From assembly GCA_030549335.1 (NCBI GenBank), contig CM060188.1, positions 40,947,696 to 41,011,695 on the forward strand: DNA of 64,000 nt, read 5' to 3'. Below are positions 12,193-22,876 of this stretch, piece after piece; position 1 is the first letter of the stretch; the number at the start of each line of letters is the position of its first letter. The translations under genes and the position numbers were made by a program. The notes beneath the pieces are model-generated. The model was not told where the DNA came from. It searched no databases and saw only the letters and a list, made by a program, of their open reading frames with translations. Source of the stretch: Pontederia crassipes (lineage: Eukaryota; Streptophyta; Magnoliopsida; Commelinales; Pontederiaceae).

Positions 12193-12480
12193 CACTACAA
12201 GAAAAATCACATTTTCCGACGGGCGAAATTCCTTCTATGAAAGGAATTTTCGACGGATGAAATTATTCGTGAAAATTATGGACGAAGAGTTTATCGATGG
12301 TCAAGACCGTCTAAACTTGCTACGATTTATTAACCGTCAAAACTTTCGATGGTTACAACCGTCAAAAGTTTAGACGGATGAACAACTGCCGACGGCTCAG
12401 ACCGTCTACACTTTCGATGGTTCTATACCCATCGCTACTTTCGACAATTATAACCGTCGGTAATGTTATTATAACATTAA
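12193..12480 (+). mobile_element. CACTA (En/Spm-type) transposon end
   Basis: Starts with CACTACAAGAAAAATC, the diagnostic CACTA terminal inverted repeat. It is followed by a dense subterminal array of GACGG / CCGTC words ('accgtctaaac', 'accgtcaaaac', 'accgtcaaaag', 'gacggctcagaccgtc') to about 12460, the usual transposase-binding layout. No perfect mate (…CTTGTAGTG) was found nearby. A decayed one might be the 'aaaatcttgtatcatg' near 13341-13357, preceded by weak 'cggtcgaaac' words, which would make an element of about 1.2 kb, but this is uncertain. Confidence 0.75.
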
Positions 12481-12502
12481 TATATTTACATTGTAGCCGA
12501 CG

Positions 12503-12628
12503 TTCAATGTATACATTATTATAATAATTTGATGATAAATCTACTTAGAAATTGGTAAATTTATATTCAATGTATACATTATTATAATAATTTGATGATA
12601 AATCTACTTAGAAATTGGTAAATTTATA
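12503..12628. repeat. two-copy 63-bp tandem duplication
   Basis: The 63 bases starting TTCAATGTATACATT at 12503 are repeated without visible change from 12566. This is a recent local duplication in AT-rich DNA, probably inside the CACTA element. Confidence 0.9.
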
Positions 12629-13584
12629 AATTCCTCGGACATGATAGATTCATTCGTATAAATGAGTTCACTTATAATTATATATAATCATATATGCTAT
12701 ATGAATGGATGACTCTATATATATTACATATAAGTTCTTTCGTATATAAAAAGTTACATGTCACTATTACGACCATTTGAAGTTCACTTATAAGTCAACT
12801 ATTATTGTCATATATATAAGTTCTTTTGTATATAAATACTTACATCATGATATCTCATTTCTTACTTTTCAATTACACAAAGAAGTGTCATCATAGTTTA
12901 TCGACTATTTAGAAATTTTAAGTGAAACTAATTAAGATTTCAATGATATATCTTGATATTATAATAAATTGAGTTGATACTATATTTCAGTAATTTCACT
13001 TCCGATGATTCTAACTGTCGACATATTGAATAATATATGTTATACCTGTTAAATTAATAAAGAATAGGTGTTCTGACTGTTCGAAACTTTCGAGGGCTAA
13101 GACAAACCTAAGAAACCTAGGATTCGGAACGTCTGAATTTGAATTAAATTTTATAGTATTGATTTAAGTTCCAACGATTCTCATAGTTCGAATGTCTAAT
13201 TTAAATATCTTTTATGTAATGATTTATTAAATACCTATTAATATAATTTTTTCTGTATTTCGAGCGGTCGAAACTTCTAGCGGTTGCAGCTGTTAGAATT
13301 TGAATTGATATTATATATTATTTTGACCGACTCTTGAGAAAATCTTGTATCATGTATCCTCTTTTTGTGATTTTTTTCAATTATAATTTTTATAAGTATT
13401 ATCTCAATATAGTATTAATTAATCATATCATTTAATTCTTTGTATCAACGCTTGATATTTCCATTATCAATAATGTATTAAAATGTTAACATAATGATTA
13501 AAATTTTCACAAGTTACATATTGACTAATTATATTATATTATATTATATTATTTATAATGACAAATATAAATGCATATTTTAAC

Positions 13585-13712
13585 TAGGGGTGTTCACGGG
13601 TCGGGTTTGACCCGACCCGTGACCAAACCCGACCCAACCCGGCCGAGTTTGGTCGGGTCGGGTTGGGTCGGATTTCAATTTTTTTATGAAAGGACCCGAC
13701 CCGGCTCCCCTA
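13585..13712. mobile_element. 128-bp hAT-like MITE (TAGGGG...CCCCTA)
   Basis: Ends are TAGGGGTGTTCA and ...CTCCCCTA. The flanks are ATTTTAAC (13577-13584) and CTTTTAAC (13713-13720), a 7/8 match consistent with an 8-bp target duplication. The interior is rich in GGGTCGGG / CCCGACCC inverted words, including the palindrome-like GGGTCGGGTTTGACCCGACC, and can fold into a hairpin. The same core occurs in the MITE at 49278-49690. Confidence 0.75.
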
Positions 13713-13720
13713 CTTTTAAC

Positions 13721-14633
13721 ATTATCATTAAATATTCATAAATTACATATTGAATCTTTATATTTCATTATATATATATATATATACAAGAATTCAAAAT
13801 GAGTCTCAAATCACCATTTATCTTTTTCTTTTTATGATTTATTCCAATTTTTATCTATTTTGAAATATTTTTATTTTTTATTATCATAAATTTCATTAAA
13901 TAATAATAATGAATCATCATTAATCAACCATTGCCACTTTGTCTTCCCTCTAGAACGGTAGAATTTTTGTTATTCCTTCTAATGAAGGAATTATTGGCAC
14001 ATTAATTATTTATAAATAATAAATCATTAATGAGCATGAGAATGTGAAAATTTTGTTATAATGTCATAGATACCATTAATTAATAATCATAAATCATTAT
14101 TATCTCATAACTTATGAATCATTATTTTATACCCTATTAATCTTTGTCACTTTATCTTTCCTCTCCGCTAATAGGTATTTACTTGATTGTTCCTTGAAGA
14201 GGAAATTATTTGTTGTGTATTCATTATGTAACCTCTTTTCTCTTTATAAGTGCACAATGCCACTCTTTTCAATGGAATGAAGCGTCGAAAGCAAAAGCAA
14301 TAACTATGAGTTCTCTTCTCTTCTTGCAATTTCGACTGTCTCCTTTATGGAACTCTGACTAAGGATCCAAATAACAAAGAGGCCCTCGAGATAGTCTTCT
14401 TGAAGGAGGCAAAACTTGAGAGTGAGACATTGAAGTACCAAATGGTGAAGCAATGGCGGCAAAAGTCAAAAACTATATATGTCAACCGACCAAGGAGGCA
14501 GAGGAGGCTTCATTGTCTCCATGACCCTAAGACCATTGAAGCCATTGAGGAGTAGTTCCCATGGCCACTTCATCATCTATCGACATTCCAACAACATATA
14601 AGGTCAACAAGAGAAGGAAGAGAAGAAGGCAAC
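13721..14633. other. AT-rich sequence, possible decayed coding or retroelement scrap near 14270-14560
   Basis: 13760-13786 is a TA run. At 14360-14555 a frame with few stops carries lysine- and arginine-rich text, but no family could be named. The stretch before it ('ctctttataagtgcacaatgcc...') looks like an LTR transcription start, so a decayed retroelement is possible. Nothing firmer can be said. Confidence 0.3.
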
Positions 14634-15199
14634 CAATGTTGTAAGACGCGATACGATCATCGACCCAAATTAGTCAGGGAGCAGGTTCGATCAGCTTGAA
14701 CCGGTTAAATCGAACGATCAAACCGGATAAGAATAAAGTAATATAAGATGTTTAAATGAATAAATAGTAATATTTGTTATGTATTTTATATTCATAACAA
14801 TATATTGATGATTGAGTTTAACTTTTAATTGAAACATTAAGATAAATAATCAAAGAGGAAGTGAAAATATATATTTCGATTACTTATTTCTAGAACCTAT
14901 TTTAAAATGAAAGCATACAATTTTTTTAAAAAGATTTTTTTAAAATAATACTTATTATGGATAAAACAAATTAGCTCATCAATAAAATAAATTATGTAGA
15001 AAATTAGAAGACTAAAATTTAAAAGTTTGGTTGAGAAGGTTTAATCATTTTCTTTATTTTCACCTGGGTTAACTGATTGAACATAGATTTTGACCAAGTT
15101 TACGAAGTCAAAGTGGGTCAAATCCTTCACTGAGTTTCAACTAACCCATGTATCATTTTAGGCTCGATCCGGTCGGGCCAGACCAGGTCTCATAACACT
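14634..15199. mobile_element. non-autonomous inverted-repeat element, about 0.57 kb
   Basis: The left end CAATGTTGTAAGAC pairs with the reverse complement of the right end (AGTGTTATGAGAC). The subterminal regions carry 'gaaccggtt...aaaccgg' on the left and 'gatccggtcgggccagacc' on the right. The flanking 9-mers GAAGGCAAC and AAAGGAAAC match at 7 of 9 positions, a possible decayed target duplication. The middle is AT-rich and non-coding. The ends resemble those of the longer element at 22877-24191, so both are likely one family; the superfamily is unclear. Confidence 0.55.
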
Positions 15200-16199
15200 A
15201 AAGGAAACCTAAAAAATGGAGGTACCATAGAAAGCTAAGGAGGTGTTCATATATTTGATGTGTCATTGTTGGGCGACAAATAGTGTTACTCAGTCCTCCT
15301 CAATTTCCTCCGAGCTCAAAGAAGCAATCATCAATAGTTAATTTAAATATTTTAAAATATAAATTAACTAACAATTTGACTTAATTTAAAGTTGCAATTA
15401 AGATAATTTTGAAGATATTGTAAAACATAATAAAAAAATTAAATTATATTTTAAAATATATTTAATTACACGAAACGCAAGGGCATTCACTAGTTATATG
15501 TTATATTTTGCATGCATCAAGTTATATATGATGCATGAAGTAGCTCATTTCATGCATCTTATGTTAATTATACTTATGATATATAATAGCATGTATCATA
15601 CTACGTAAAATATTCATAAGGTCATAACATACATGGGTCTTAATGTACCACATAGATCCATTGACGTGAGTAAAACTAGACTAGTGACGGTGTCACTCAT
15701 GGCGCAATTGCACTTGTTATGATCAGATTGCAATGCCGACTTATCTTTTGTTTTTTTATATTATATTGTCGAACTCATATGTCCAGTCGAGTTTTGTATG
15801 ACTATGGGTTTTCGAATTATAAATTTCATGCAAATTTATTTATATTATGTGTGAGCCTTTTATTATATAACTATTGTAGAGCGTATAATAAGGACATATG
15901 AGCTAAATAATATATTAAAATTATTTTTTACTCAAGTTTTTTTTGTGATGTTTAGGTTTAATATTTTATGTTATAATATTTTTATTTCACTTATATAATA
16001 GTTCATGCTCATATTACATGTCAAAGTTAAAATTAAATGTAACGTGTTGAGCCTAATTTTGAGAGCATTATAACATAAATAAATATAACATAGTTTAGTT
16101 ATTAAGTAAATATAATACAACAAATATAAATAAATATACCATAGTTTAAGTAGTAAGGTAAACAAAATGAATAATACAAAAAAATAAAGTAATGAAACC
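15200..16199. other. AT-rich intergenic sequence upstream of the photolyase gene
   Basis: No gene recognised. The short open frames at 15719-15901 and 15971-16165 (minus) have AT-rich, domain-free translations. 'cgcaagggcattcactag|t' at 15477-15495 vaguely resembles a Helitron 3' end but lacks a convincing hairpin. Confidence 0.45.
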
Positions 16200-16525
16200 T
16201 TTTACGAAACGAGATTGAAAAAAAAATTTAGGAACCTATGCCGTTTTGAAATGGGTTACTTATTGGGCCTTCTAATTTGCCTTAGCCATCATGGTACGTG
16301 GTGCCGTGCCCAAGCGTGCAACGTGGCGATACATGAACCGCGCGTTTACCGTTGCGACAAATCTTCGAATTTCATCCGTCCGATGACCATCCAACAGTCC
16401 AGTTTCCTCCACCCCGGTGCGAGACCAACCTCCACCCTCGTCTTGTTTCCTGGCTTCCTCCCTCCCACTCACGAGCGGGAAAACAGAAACGCCGAAACCA
16501 TCAGGCGGCCGGAACACCGACGGCG
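16200..16525 (+). promoter_or_regulatory. proximal promoter / 5' UTR of the photolyase gene
   Basis: Base composition changes sharply from AT-rich to GC-rich here. A TGGGCC word (site II, bound by TCP factors in plants) lies at 16264-16269. ACGTGG cores (G-box/ABRE-like, bound by light-responsive bZIP/bHLH factors such as HY5) lie at 16296-16301 and 16321-16326. Light induction of UVR3-type genes is established; the assignment of these sites is inference. No clear TATA box was seen. Confidence 0.45.
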
Positions 16526-19500
16526 ATGATCCCAACGACGGCGGCGGTAACGATGGCCGACCATGCGGCGGCGGGGAGCGCGATGGTGTGGTTTAGGAAG
16601 GGTCTGCGAATCCACGATAACCCGGCTCTCGACCGGGCGGCGCGTGGGGCGACGCGCCTCTTCCCGGTGTTCGTGTTGGACCCCTACTACTTGGAACCCG
16701 ACCCCTCTGCCTTCTCTCCGGGATCCACCCGCGCCGCCGTCGGCCGCATCCGCTTCCTCCTCGATTGCCTTGCCGACCTCGACGCGTCCCTCCGCAACCT
16801 CGGCTCCCGCCTCCTCGTCCTCAGAGGCGATCCCGCGCCCGTTATATGCCGCGCCCTCGAGGACGTAAGTACGCACGCGCTCGCTCTTAGTTCTTTGTGT
16901 TTGCTCTTAGTCAGCCTCGTCTCGTTGCCATCGATGTTGGAATTTTGTTTTGCAGTGGAAGATTGCGAAACTCTGCTTCGAATGCGACACTGAGCCCTAT
17001 GGCATGGCTCGGGATCAGCAAGTCAAGGTGATTGCCTCCGTCACCGTCTCCAATTTTGTGCTCCTATGTTCTTAAGATTTTAAAATTATCGCAAATGTGC
17101 ATGTAGTTTCGTAAACTTCATTAGTAACGAGGACCGTTGTAAAGAAGAAAAGTTCTTGCATAAATCATCTTGTTCTTGCTAGGAATTTGCCGCCAAATCG
17201 GGAGTCGAAGTGTTTTCACCTGTCAGCCATACTCTCTTCGACCCTGCAGAGATAATAGAAAAGGTTTATGCTCGGAAACCGCCATGCTCATATTTTAGTG
17301 TTCTAGAATTCAACCCTTCTGATGTTTTTTTTTTCTTTTTTGTTGAAAAAGAATGGTGGACGGCCACCGTTGACGTATCAGTCATTTCTAGCACTTGCTG
17401 GGAAACCCCCAACACCCATTGAGGTGAGGTATTCTGAGCTTCCCCCTGTTGGAGAAGTTGAGCTGCTTACATCAGTTCCCACACTTGAGGAACTTGGGTA
17501 TAAAGATATTGATATGGTACGTTGCATTGTGTTTTTGTTGTGGAAAATGCATATGGATCTGTTTTTTATAATAGATTAATTACTTTGTTGTTCCAGGAAG
17601 AGCTTTCCCCATTCAGAGGTGGTGAGTTAGAAGCTCTTCAGAGATTGAATGTCGTTCTTAATGACAAAGTATGTTATCAATTTACCTTCCCTTCTTTGAC
17701 AAATTTCTTTATTCGTAGTCTTAGTTTTCACAATTAACCATATGTGAATGATAGTTGGAGAACAATTTAATTGGTAAGACTTACCTTTCTTGAAATTGCT
17801 CAAATTGTTGAAAGTAACATCAGGTCTATGAATTATGTTCCTCAATTTGTGATTGCCATTTGTTTTCCTGGCACTTTACTGGGGAAAGCTTACAGGAAAA
17901 TAAAGGAAAGTTTATTCCATCTACGAGCTTTCCAGTCATGGGATTATGCTTACCTGTTAGAATTAACTCTGGGTCCTTGAAAAAAGATTGTATCTCATGT
18001 CAATCTTCCAGGAATGGGTGGCAAAGTTTGAGAAACCAAAGGGTGATCCCTCAGCTTTTCTAAAGCCAGCAACTACAGTTTTATCACCATATCTGAAGGC
18101 AAGTCAATTTTATCATTATTTATTATTTATCTCTTAGCCTTCTTACCACCGGCATTGAAGTTGTCAAAGGTCCTCCTTCCTGATAGTTAAAACCTGCAGT
18201 TTGGCTGCCTTTCTTCAAGATATTTCTATCAATGCATTAATAACGTCAACGAGACTGTTAGAAAGCACACTTCCCCTCCTGTTTCACTTATTGGCCAGGT
18301 AATCAGCATGATATCCCTTCATTCTTTTTAGTGTAATGCATAAAGCGACATAACTCTAATGTTTCTTCTTGATAGTTGTTGTGGAGAGAATTTTTCTATA
18401 CTGTGGCCTATGGAACTCCTAAATTTGATCAAATGAAAGGTAACACAATTTGCAAACAGGTATGAAGAAAAGTAGTTGCTGTCTAATATTTTCTTCTTCT
18501 TGTCAAATATTTAATAATCTACATTCCCTTTATGCTGTGGCCTTTGGTACTGAGTTTCTAACCATATTTTCTGTGGAGGATTTTAATTTACTTGAAGAGA
18601 ATGTTGAGATAGAACTTGCTATCTACCATAATTCTCTTTTTCCCTTTGAAGTCTTTCTCCATCCTGCACTTGCCAGAACTTATCATATACATGCTCTGGA
18701 GGTTGCAGAAATTCAATTTTGATCTTTAAATATTCAAATTCTTTGTGCCCACATGCTAGATACCCTGGAGGAATGATGATAAAATTCTTAGAGCTTGGCG
18801 AGAAGGTCAGACAGGATATCCTTGGATTGATGCCATCATGATGCAGGTTGGGTCACCAAAGATTATTAAAATGTTTCTGTATTAAATCAAATTTCTATGC
18901 TTATAGTATCTTTTTTCTTGCATGGTTTAAACTTCGTATCAGCTTAAGAAATGGGGATGGATTCATCATCTAGCACGGCATTCAGTTGCATGTTTTCTGA
19001 CACGTGGCGATTTGGTATGACATAATTCATTGATTTACCAAATTTAGTATTAAGTACTTCTTTGACCGTGATATCACAAAAGATAGGATTTTCATTGTCA
19101 ACAATCTTGCAACTTTGTAGTTGCATCATACCTAACATCATGAGACCGATGAGTGTTTTCATAAGAACATCAGGAAGCTAACAAGATAAGTTAAAATGAT
19201 TTAGTGGAAAAGATAAGTTAAAAATGTTGAATGTGAGGTTAATTGTTAGAAAGTTGTATGATCTGTCTGGTCCTCTTGAGCTCAAAATTCATGGCCTTAT
19301 AATTTATCCTGACATGCCGATTTACAAATCACCAAAATGGAAAATAACTCGTTTGACTTATGAAGAAAGTATGTTAATCTTATATAGGCTTTTAGTTCTC
19401 TTCAATTTTGTGAAAAAAAATCTTAACAACATTCCTTGCAGTTTATCCATTGGGAAAAGGGACGAGATGTGTTTGAAAGATTGTTGATAGATTCCGACTG

Positions 19501-21050
19501 GGCTATCAACAACGGTAATTGGTTATGGCTTTCGTGTTCAGCATTCTTTCACCAGGTAGTAATAAATACTTATTACATGCTTCACTTTTGTATTGATTTT
19601 TTGGTTACATCTTTTGTAATGATTTTGATAATCCTTATTTGCTTGCTTATTAGTATTATCGCATCTATTCCCCGGTATCTTTTGGAAAGAAGTATGATCC
19701 TGATGGAAATTATGTCAGACATTTTCTCCCAGTGTTAAAGGGTAATAAACCTTTCATCATCACCAATTTGATCCAAGGATGACAATTTTGATTTAGACAC
19801 CAAGGATGACAATTCTGATTTAGACATGTGTTATGCCACAGATATGCCTAAAGAGTATATCTATGAACCTTGGACAGCTCCATTACGTGTACAACAGAAA
19901 GCAAATTGCATTATTGGGAAAGATTATCCAAAACCAGGTCAGTTTTGATGTGTAGGATTTGTGTGCTCTATTTTGAGGTGTTTGGATTGCTTCTTTCTGG
20001 GTTCTTCAAAAGGAAAAAAAAAACAAAAAGGAAAAGACTTATTTTATCCCTATCTAAACACTGAATAGACTTATGTACAAACAGAAATAGATGATAGGAA
20101 TGAGGGAAGAACAATTGAGGCTACAAGTAAATGGCAACTCAATAAGCAGCTGTCAAAGAGGCTTGTTCTGTGTTTTATAAGTAGGCAACAATACTAAAGG
20201 CACAAAGTTTACTTACATTCCTGGAATCTTCTATATTATGCTTACCCTACAAACTTCTGTGATAATGTTAAAATAATTATAGGTACTGTTCATCCTGAGA
20301 TCAAGCACTGACTAAATCAGAATAAGTATTCATTGATATGTTGTATATGCTGCAGTATTCATTTGGTTGTTAAGCATGTATTGACGTAAGAACAATGTAT
20401 GGTTAATATTAGAACATGAATTTGCTGTGTAATGGACAACTACTTTATGTCTCCATCATATTATTTTTGAAATATTTCCTTCCGTAAATTTAACAGTGGT
20501 TGACCATGACACTGCAAGCAAAGACTGCAGGCAAAAGATGGCAGAGGCATATGCATTGGATAAGTCCAGTGACAGATTGGAGAACAAGAAATTGCCAACC
20601 AGGAGTAGAAGGAAGCTGAGAGATTATCCAGATGTTTCTCGGCAATCAATTGTGAAACATAGGAGAAGGTAACTGATTTAATATTAACTTAATATCTTGG
20701 TGCTTCTGTAAGATTCTCTTTTGCAGAAATTGCACCATCACACCAGTAATCTTGCTTCTAGCAGCAAAAGGGAAAAAAAATTTGCAGTGGGGATTCTGTT
20801 ATAAGAAAGTCCTTGTGTATACTAGAAAATAGAGGCTGTGAGAGTAGACATTCATGTATCACTGACTTTTTTCCGGTAAGATCTGTTGATATTTGTTGTA
20901 ACTTAGGTGTTGAAACCAAGTTTTATTCTGTCCTCAATCCACAGAAAACCAAAGAGATGTAGTATAAATGATTTTGAGAGCTCTATGAAGTGCATAAAAT
21001 TAGATATATGTGAAACTTCAATAGCGCAGCTCGATGTATCGAGAATATAA
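16526..21050 (+). CDS. UVR3: (6-4) DNA photolyase, 15 exons
   Basis: FAD-dependent enzyme that uses blue/UV-A light to split UV-induced pyrimidine (6-4) pyrimidone photoproducts. Exons from codon phase and splice sites: 16526-16864, 16956-17027, 17183-17263, 17352-17516, 17597-17668, 18012-18098, 18200-18298, 18376-18459, 18760-18846, 18943-19014, 19442-19555, 19654-19741, 19842-19937, 20497-20668, 20945-21050. Predicted 577 residues (Arabidopsis UVR3 is about 556). The N-terminal alpha/beta photolyase domain starts at [16 protein letters not shown] (residues 20-35). The FAD-binding helical domain spans about 280-500, with [29 protein letters not shown] and [19 protein letters not shown] at 370-375 holds the two histidines (371, 375) that mark (6-4) enzymes. 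A basic cluster near 539-547 (KHRRRKPKR) is a likely nuclear signal. ATG 16526 or 16553 may be used; both precede the domain. The intron after exon 6 starts with GC. Confidence 0.95.
18099..18199 (+). other. GC-AG intron of the photolyase gene
   Basis: Exon 6 must end after codon K in ...SPYLK because exon 7 resumes in frame with [11 protein letters not shown]. The junction reads CTGAAG|GCAAGT and the acceptor CCTGCAG|TTT. No GT donor in phase exists nearby. AAG|GCAAGT is the strong consensus that GC donors need to pair with U1, so this is a genuine non-canonical intron rather than an error. Both flanking exons are conserved. Confidence 0.85.
20669..20944 (+). other. last intron of the photolyase gene; its donor overlaps a stop codon
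   Basis: Exon 14 reads ...VKHRR then AG|GTAACT. If unspliced, AGG TAA ends the protein at 543 residues. If the GTAACT donor is used with the acceptor 'gtcctcaatccacag' at 20930-20944, the frame continues with [13 protein letters not shown] and ends at TAA 21048-21050, adding 34 residues. The acceptor has a good pyrimidine tract and the phase fits. The splice is predicted, not proven. Confidence 0.6.
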
Positions 21051-22156
21051 TGTCGTGATAAATGTCGGCTTTCCCACTGAAAAATAAATAAATGTCAGCT
21101 CTGTGAACCTCTGTTTCGAGACAAATTCAAGTATTTGAATTCACAATTTCCTATTTCATTGGGGTATTCTACAAACTAACCTTAATGTGTCTTGACTTAA
21201 TACAACAACAACAAAGCCTTATCCCACTAGGTGGGGTCGGCTACATGGATCATACGACGTCATTCCGCTCTATTAGTAATCAAACCTTTCGGTATATTAT
21301 TCATCAATAGATCTTGCTCTATTAGTTCGCCAAGTGTCCGCATTGGCCTCCCTCTTTCTTTTTTAATCGGACTCTAGATTATTTGATCTATTCTTCTAAT
21401 AGCGCAGCTCGATGTATCGAGAATATAATGTCGTGATAAATGTCGGCTTTCCCACGAAAAACAAATAAATGTCAGCTCTGTGAACCTCTGTTTCGAGACA
21501 AATTCAAGTATTTGAATTCACAATTTCCTATTTCATTGGGGTATTCTACAAACTAACCTTAATGTGTCTTGACTTAATACAACAACAACAAAGCCTTATC
21601 CCACTAGGTGGGGTCGGCTACATGGATCATACGACGTCATTCCGCTCTATTAGTAATCAAACATTTCGGTATACTATTCATCAATAGATCTTGTTCTATT
21701 AGTTCGCCAAGTGTCCGCCTTGGCCTCCTTCTTCCTTTTTTAATCGGACTTCAGATTATTTGATCTATTCTTCTAATAGCGCAGCTCGATGTATCGAGAA
21801 TATAATGTCGTGATAAATGTCGGCTTTCCCACGAAAAACAAATAAATGTCAGCTCTGTGAACCTCTGTTTCGAGACAAATTCAAGTATTTGAATTCACAA
21901 TTTCCTATTTCATTGGGGTATTCTACAAACTAACCTTAATGTGTCTTGAGTTAATACAACAACAACAACAAAGCCTTATCCCACTAGGTGGGGTCGGCTA
22001 CATGGATCATACAACGTCATTCCGCTTTATTAGTAATCAAACATTTCGGTATATTATTCATCAATAGATCTTGCTCTATTAGTTCGCCAAGTGTCCGCCT
22101 TGGCCTCCTTCTTCCTTTTTTAATCGGACTCCAGATTATTTGATCTATATTTCTAA
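21020..22156 (+). repeat. three-copy 377-bp tandem repeat starting in the last photolyase exon
   Basis: Units start at 21020, 21398 and 21775 with AATAGCGCAGCTCGATG and end near 21397, 21774 and 22156. The first 31 bases of unit 1 encode the last predicted photolyase residues (IAQLDVSRI, stop); the same bases recur, without an upstream exon, in units 2 and 3. Each unit holds one copy of the dispersed ACAACAACAAAGCCTTATCC ... GGTGGGGTCGGCTACATGG repeat. The units differ by only a few bases and a CAA triplet, so the amplification is recent. Confidence 0.9.
21205..21270. repeat. SINE-like dispersed repeat (first of three in the tandem array)
   Basis: ACAACAACAAAGCCTTATCC followed by CACTAGGTGGGGTCGGCTAC is a phrase common to many plant genomes and usually attributed to Au-type SINEs (from memory). 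A longer independent copy is at 60012-60175. Here it is carried along by the 377-bp tandem duplication. Confidence 0.5.
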
Positions 22157-22876
22157 ATGATCTTCTCTGAACATGACCAAATCATCTCAAACGATTCTCT
22201 ACCATTTTCTCACGTGTCTTGACTTAATACATAGTGCAAATTATTATTTCGAATTGTCATTGTGCACTCACTTCGTTTGTTTGGGGGAAGAGGAGAATTC
22301 ATTTTCTCTAATTTTTTTATTAACTTCAAGAAATTTGGTCAACGTAAAAGAAATTCATATTGGTTGAAGCTAAATGACAGGACAAGAATGGATTGCTTAT
22401 TTTGATAAGTATGCTTGTTGACATCCTCATTGAATAATAGCTTGAAATCAAATTAAGGTATGGTTGATCTGTCAAGAAACATTAAGAAGAGGTAAAACAG
22501 AAAAAAAATATACAAAATTATTAAAAAGTTTGCAATTTTTTTCTGTTACTATAAATAGTTCATCTCAATAAAAATCACCTTGAATAAAAGCAAGACCTTA
22601 GGCTTTTAGTTTAGCTCAAAAGTGATGGCTGGACTAAGAATGTTAGGAATATAAATATAAACATTGGTATTTTCTTAGAAGTTTTCTAAGTTTTTAAATG
22701 AGATTTATAATTAAACTTTTGGGTTATTTTTTCTTGTACCTCATATACTATCACTTATTTCCATCATGTCTTTCATGCATTACCATATTTGTTGCGACAG
22801 ATTTGATAAACTATGTATCTGATACACGAAAAAGCGCCCATCTTCCATTCTCAATCATTGCAACCGTTCAGTTTTC
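22157..22876. other. intergenic sequence downstream of the photolyase array
   Basis: No gene recognised. The open frames at 22173-22367 and 22698-23009 have no identifiable domain. Confidence 0.45.

Noticed and set aside
15470..15496. Possible Helitron 3' end (...CACTAG|T)
   Set aside because: There is no convincing stem-loop before CTAG and no matching 5' TC end; too weak to call.
16469..16876. 135-codon antisense frame over photolyase exon 1
   Set aside because: It mirrors GC-rich exon 1; the sense frame carries the photolyase motif.
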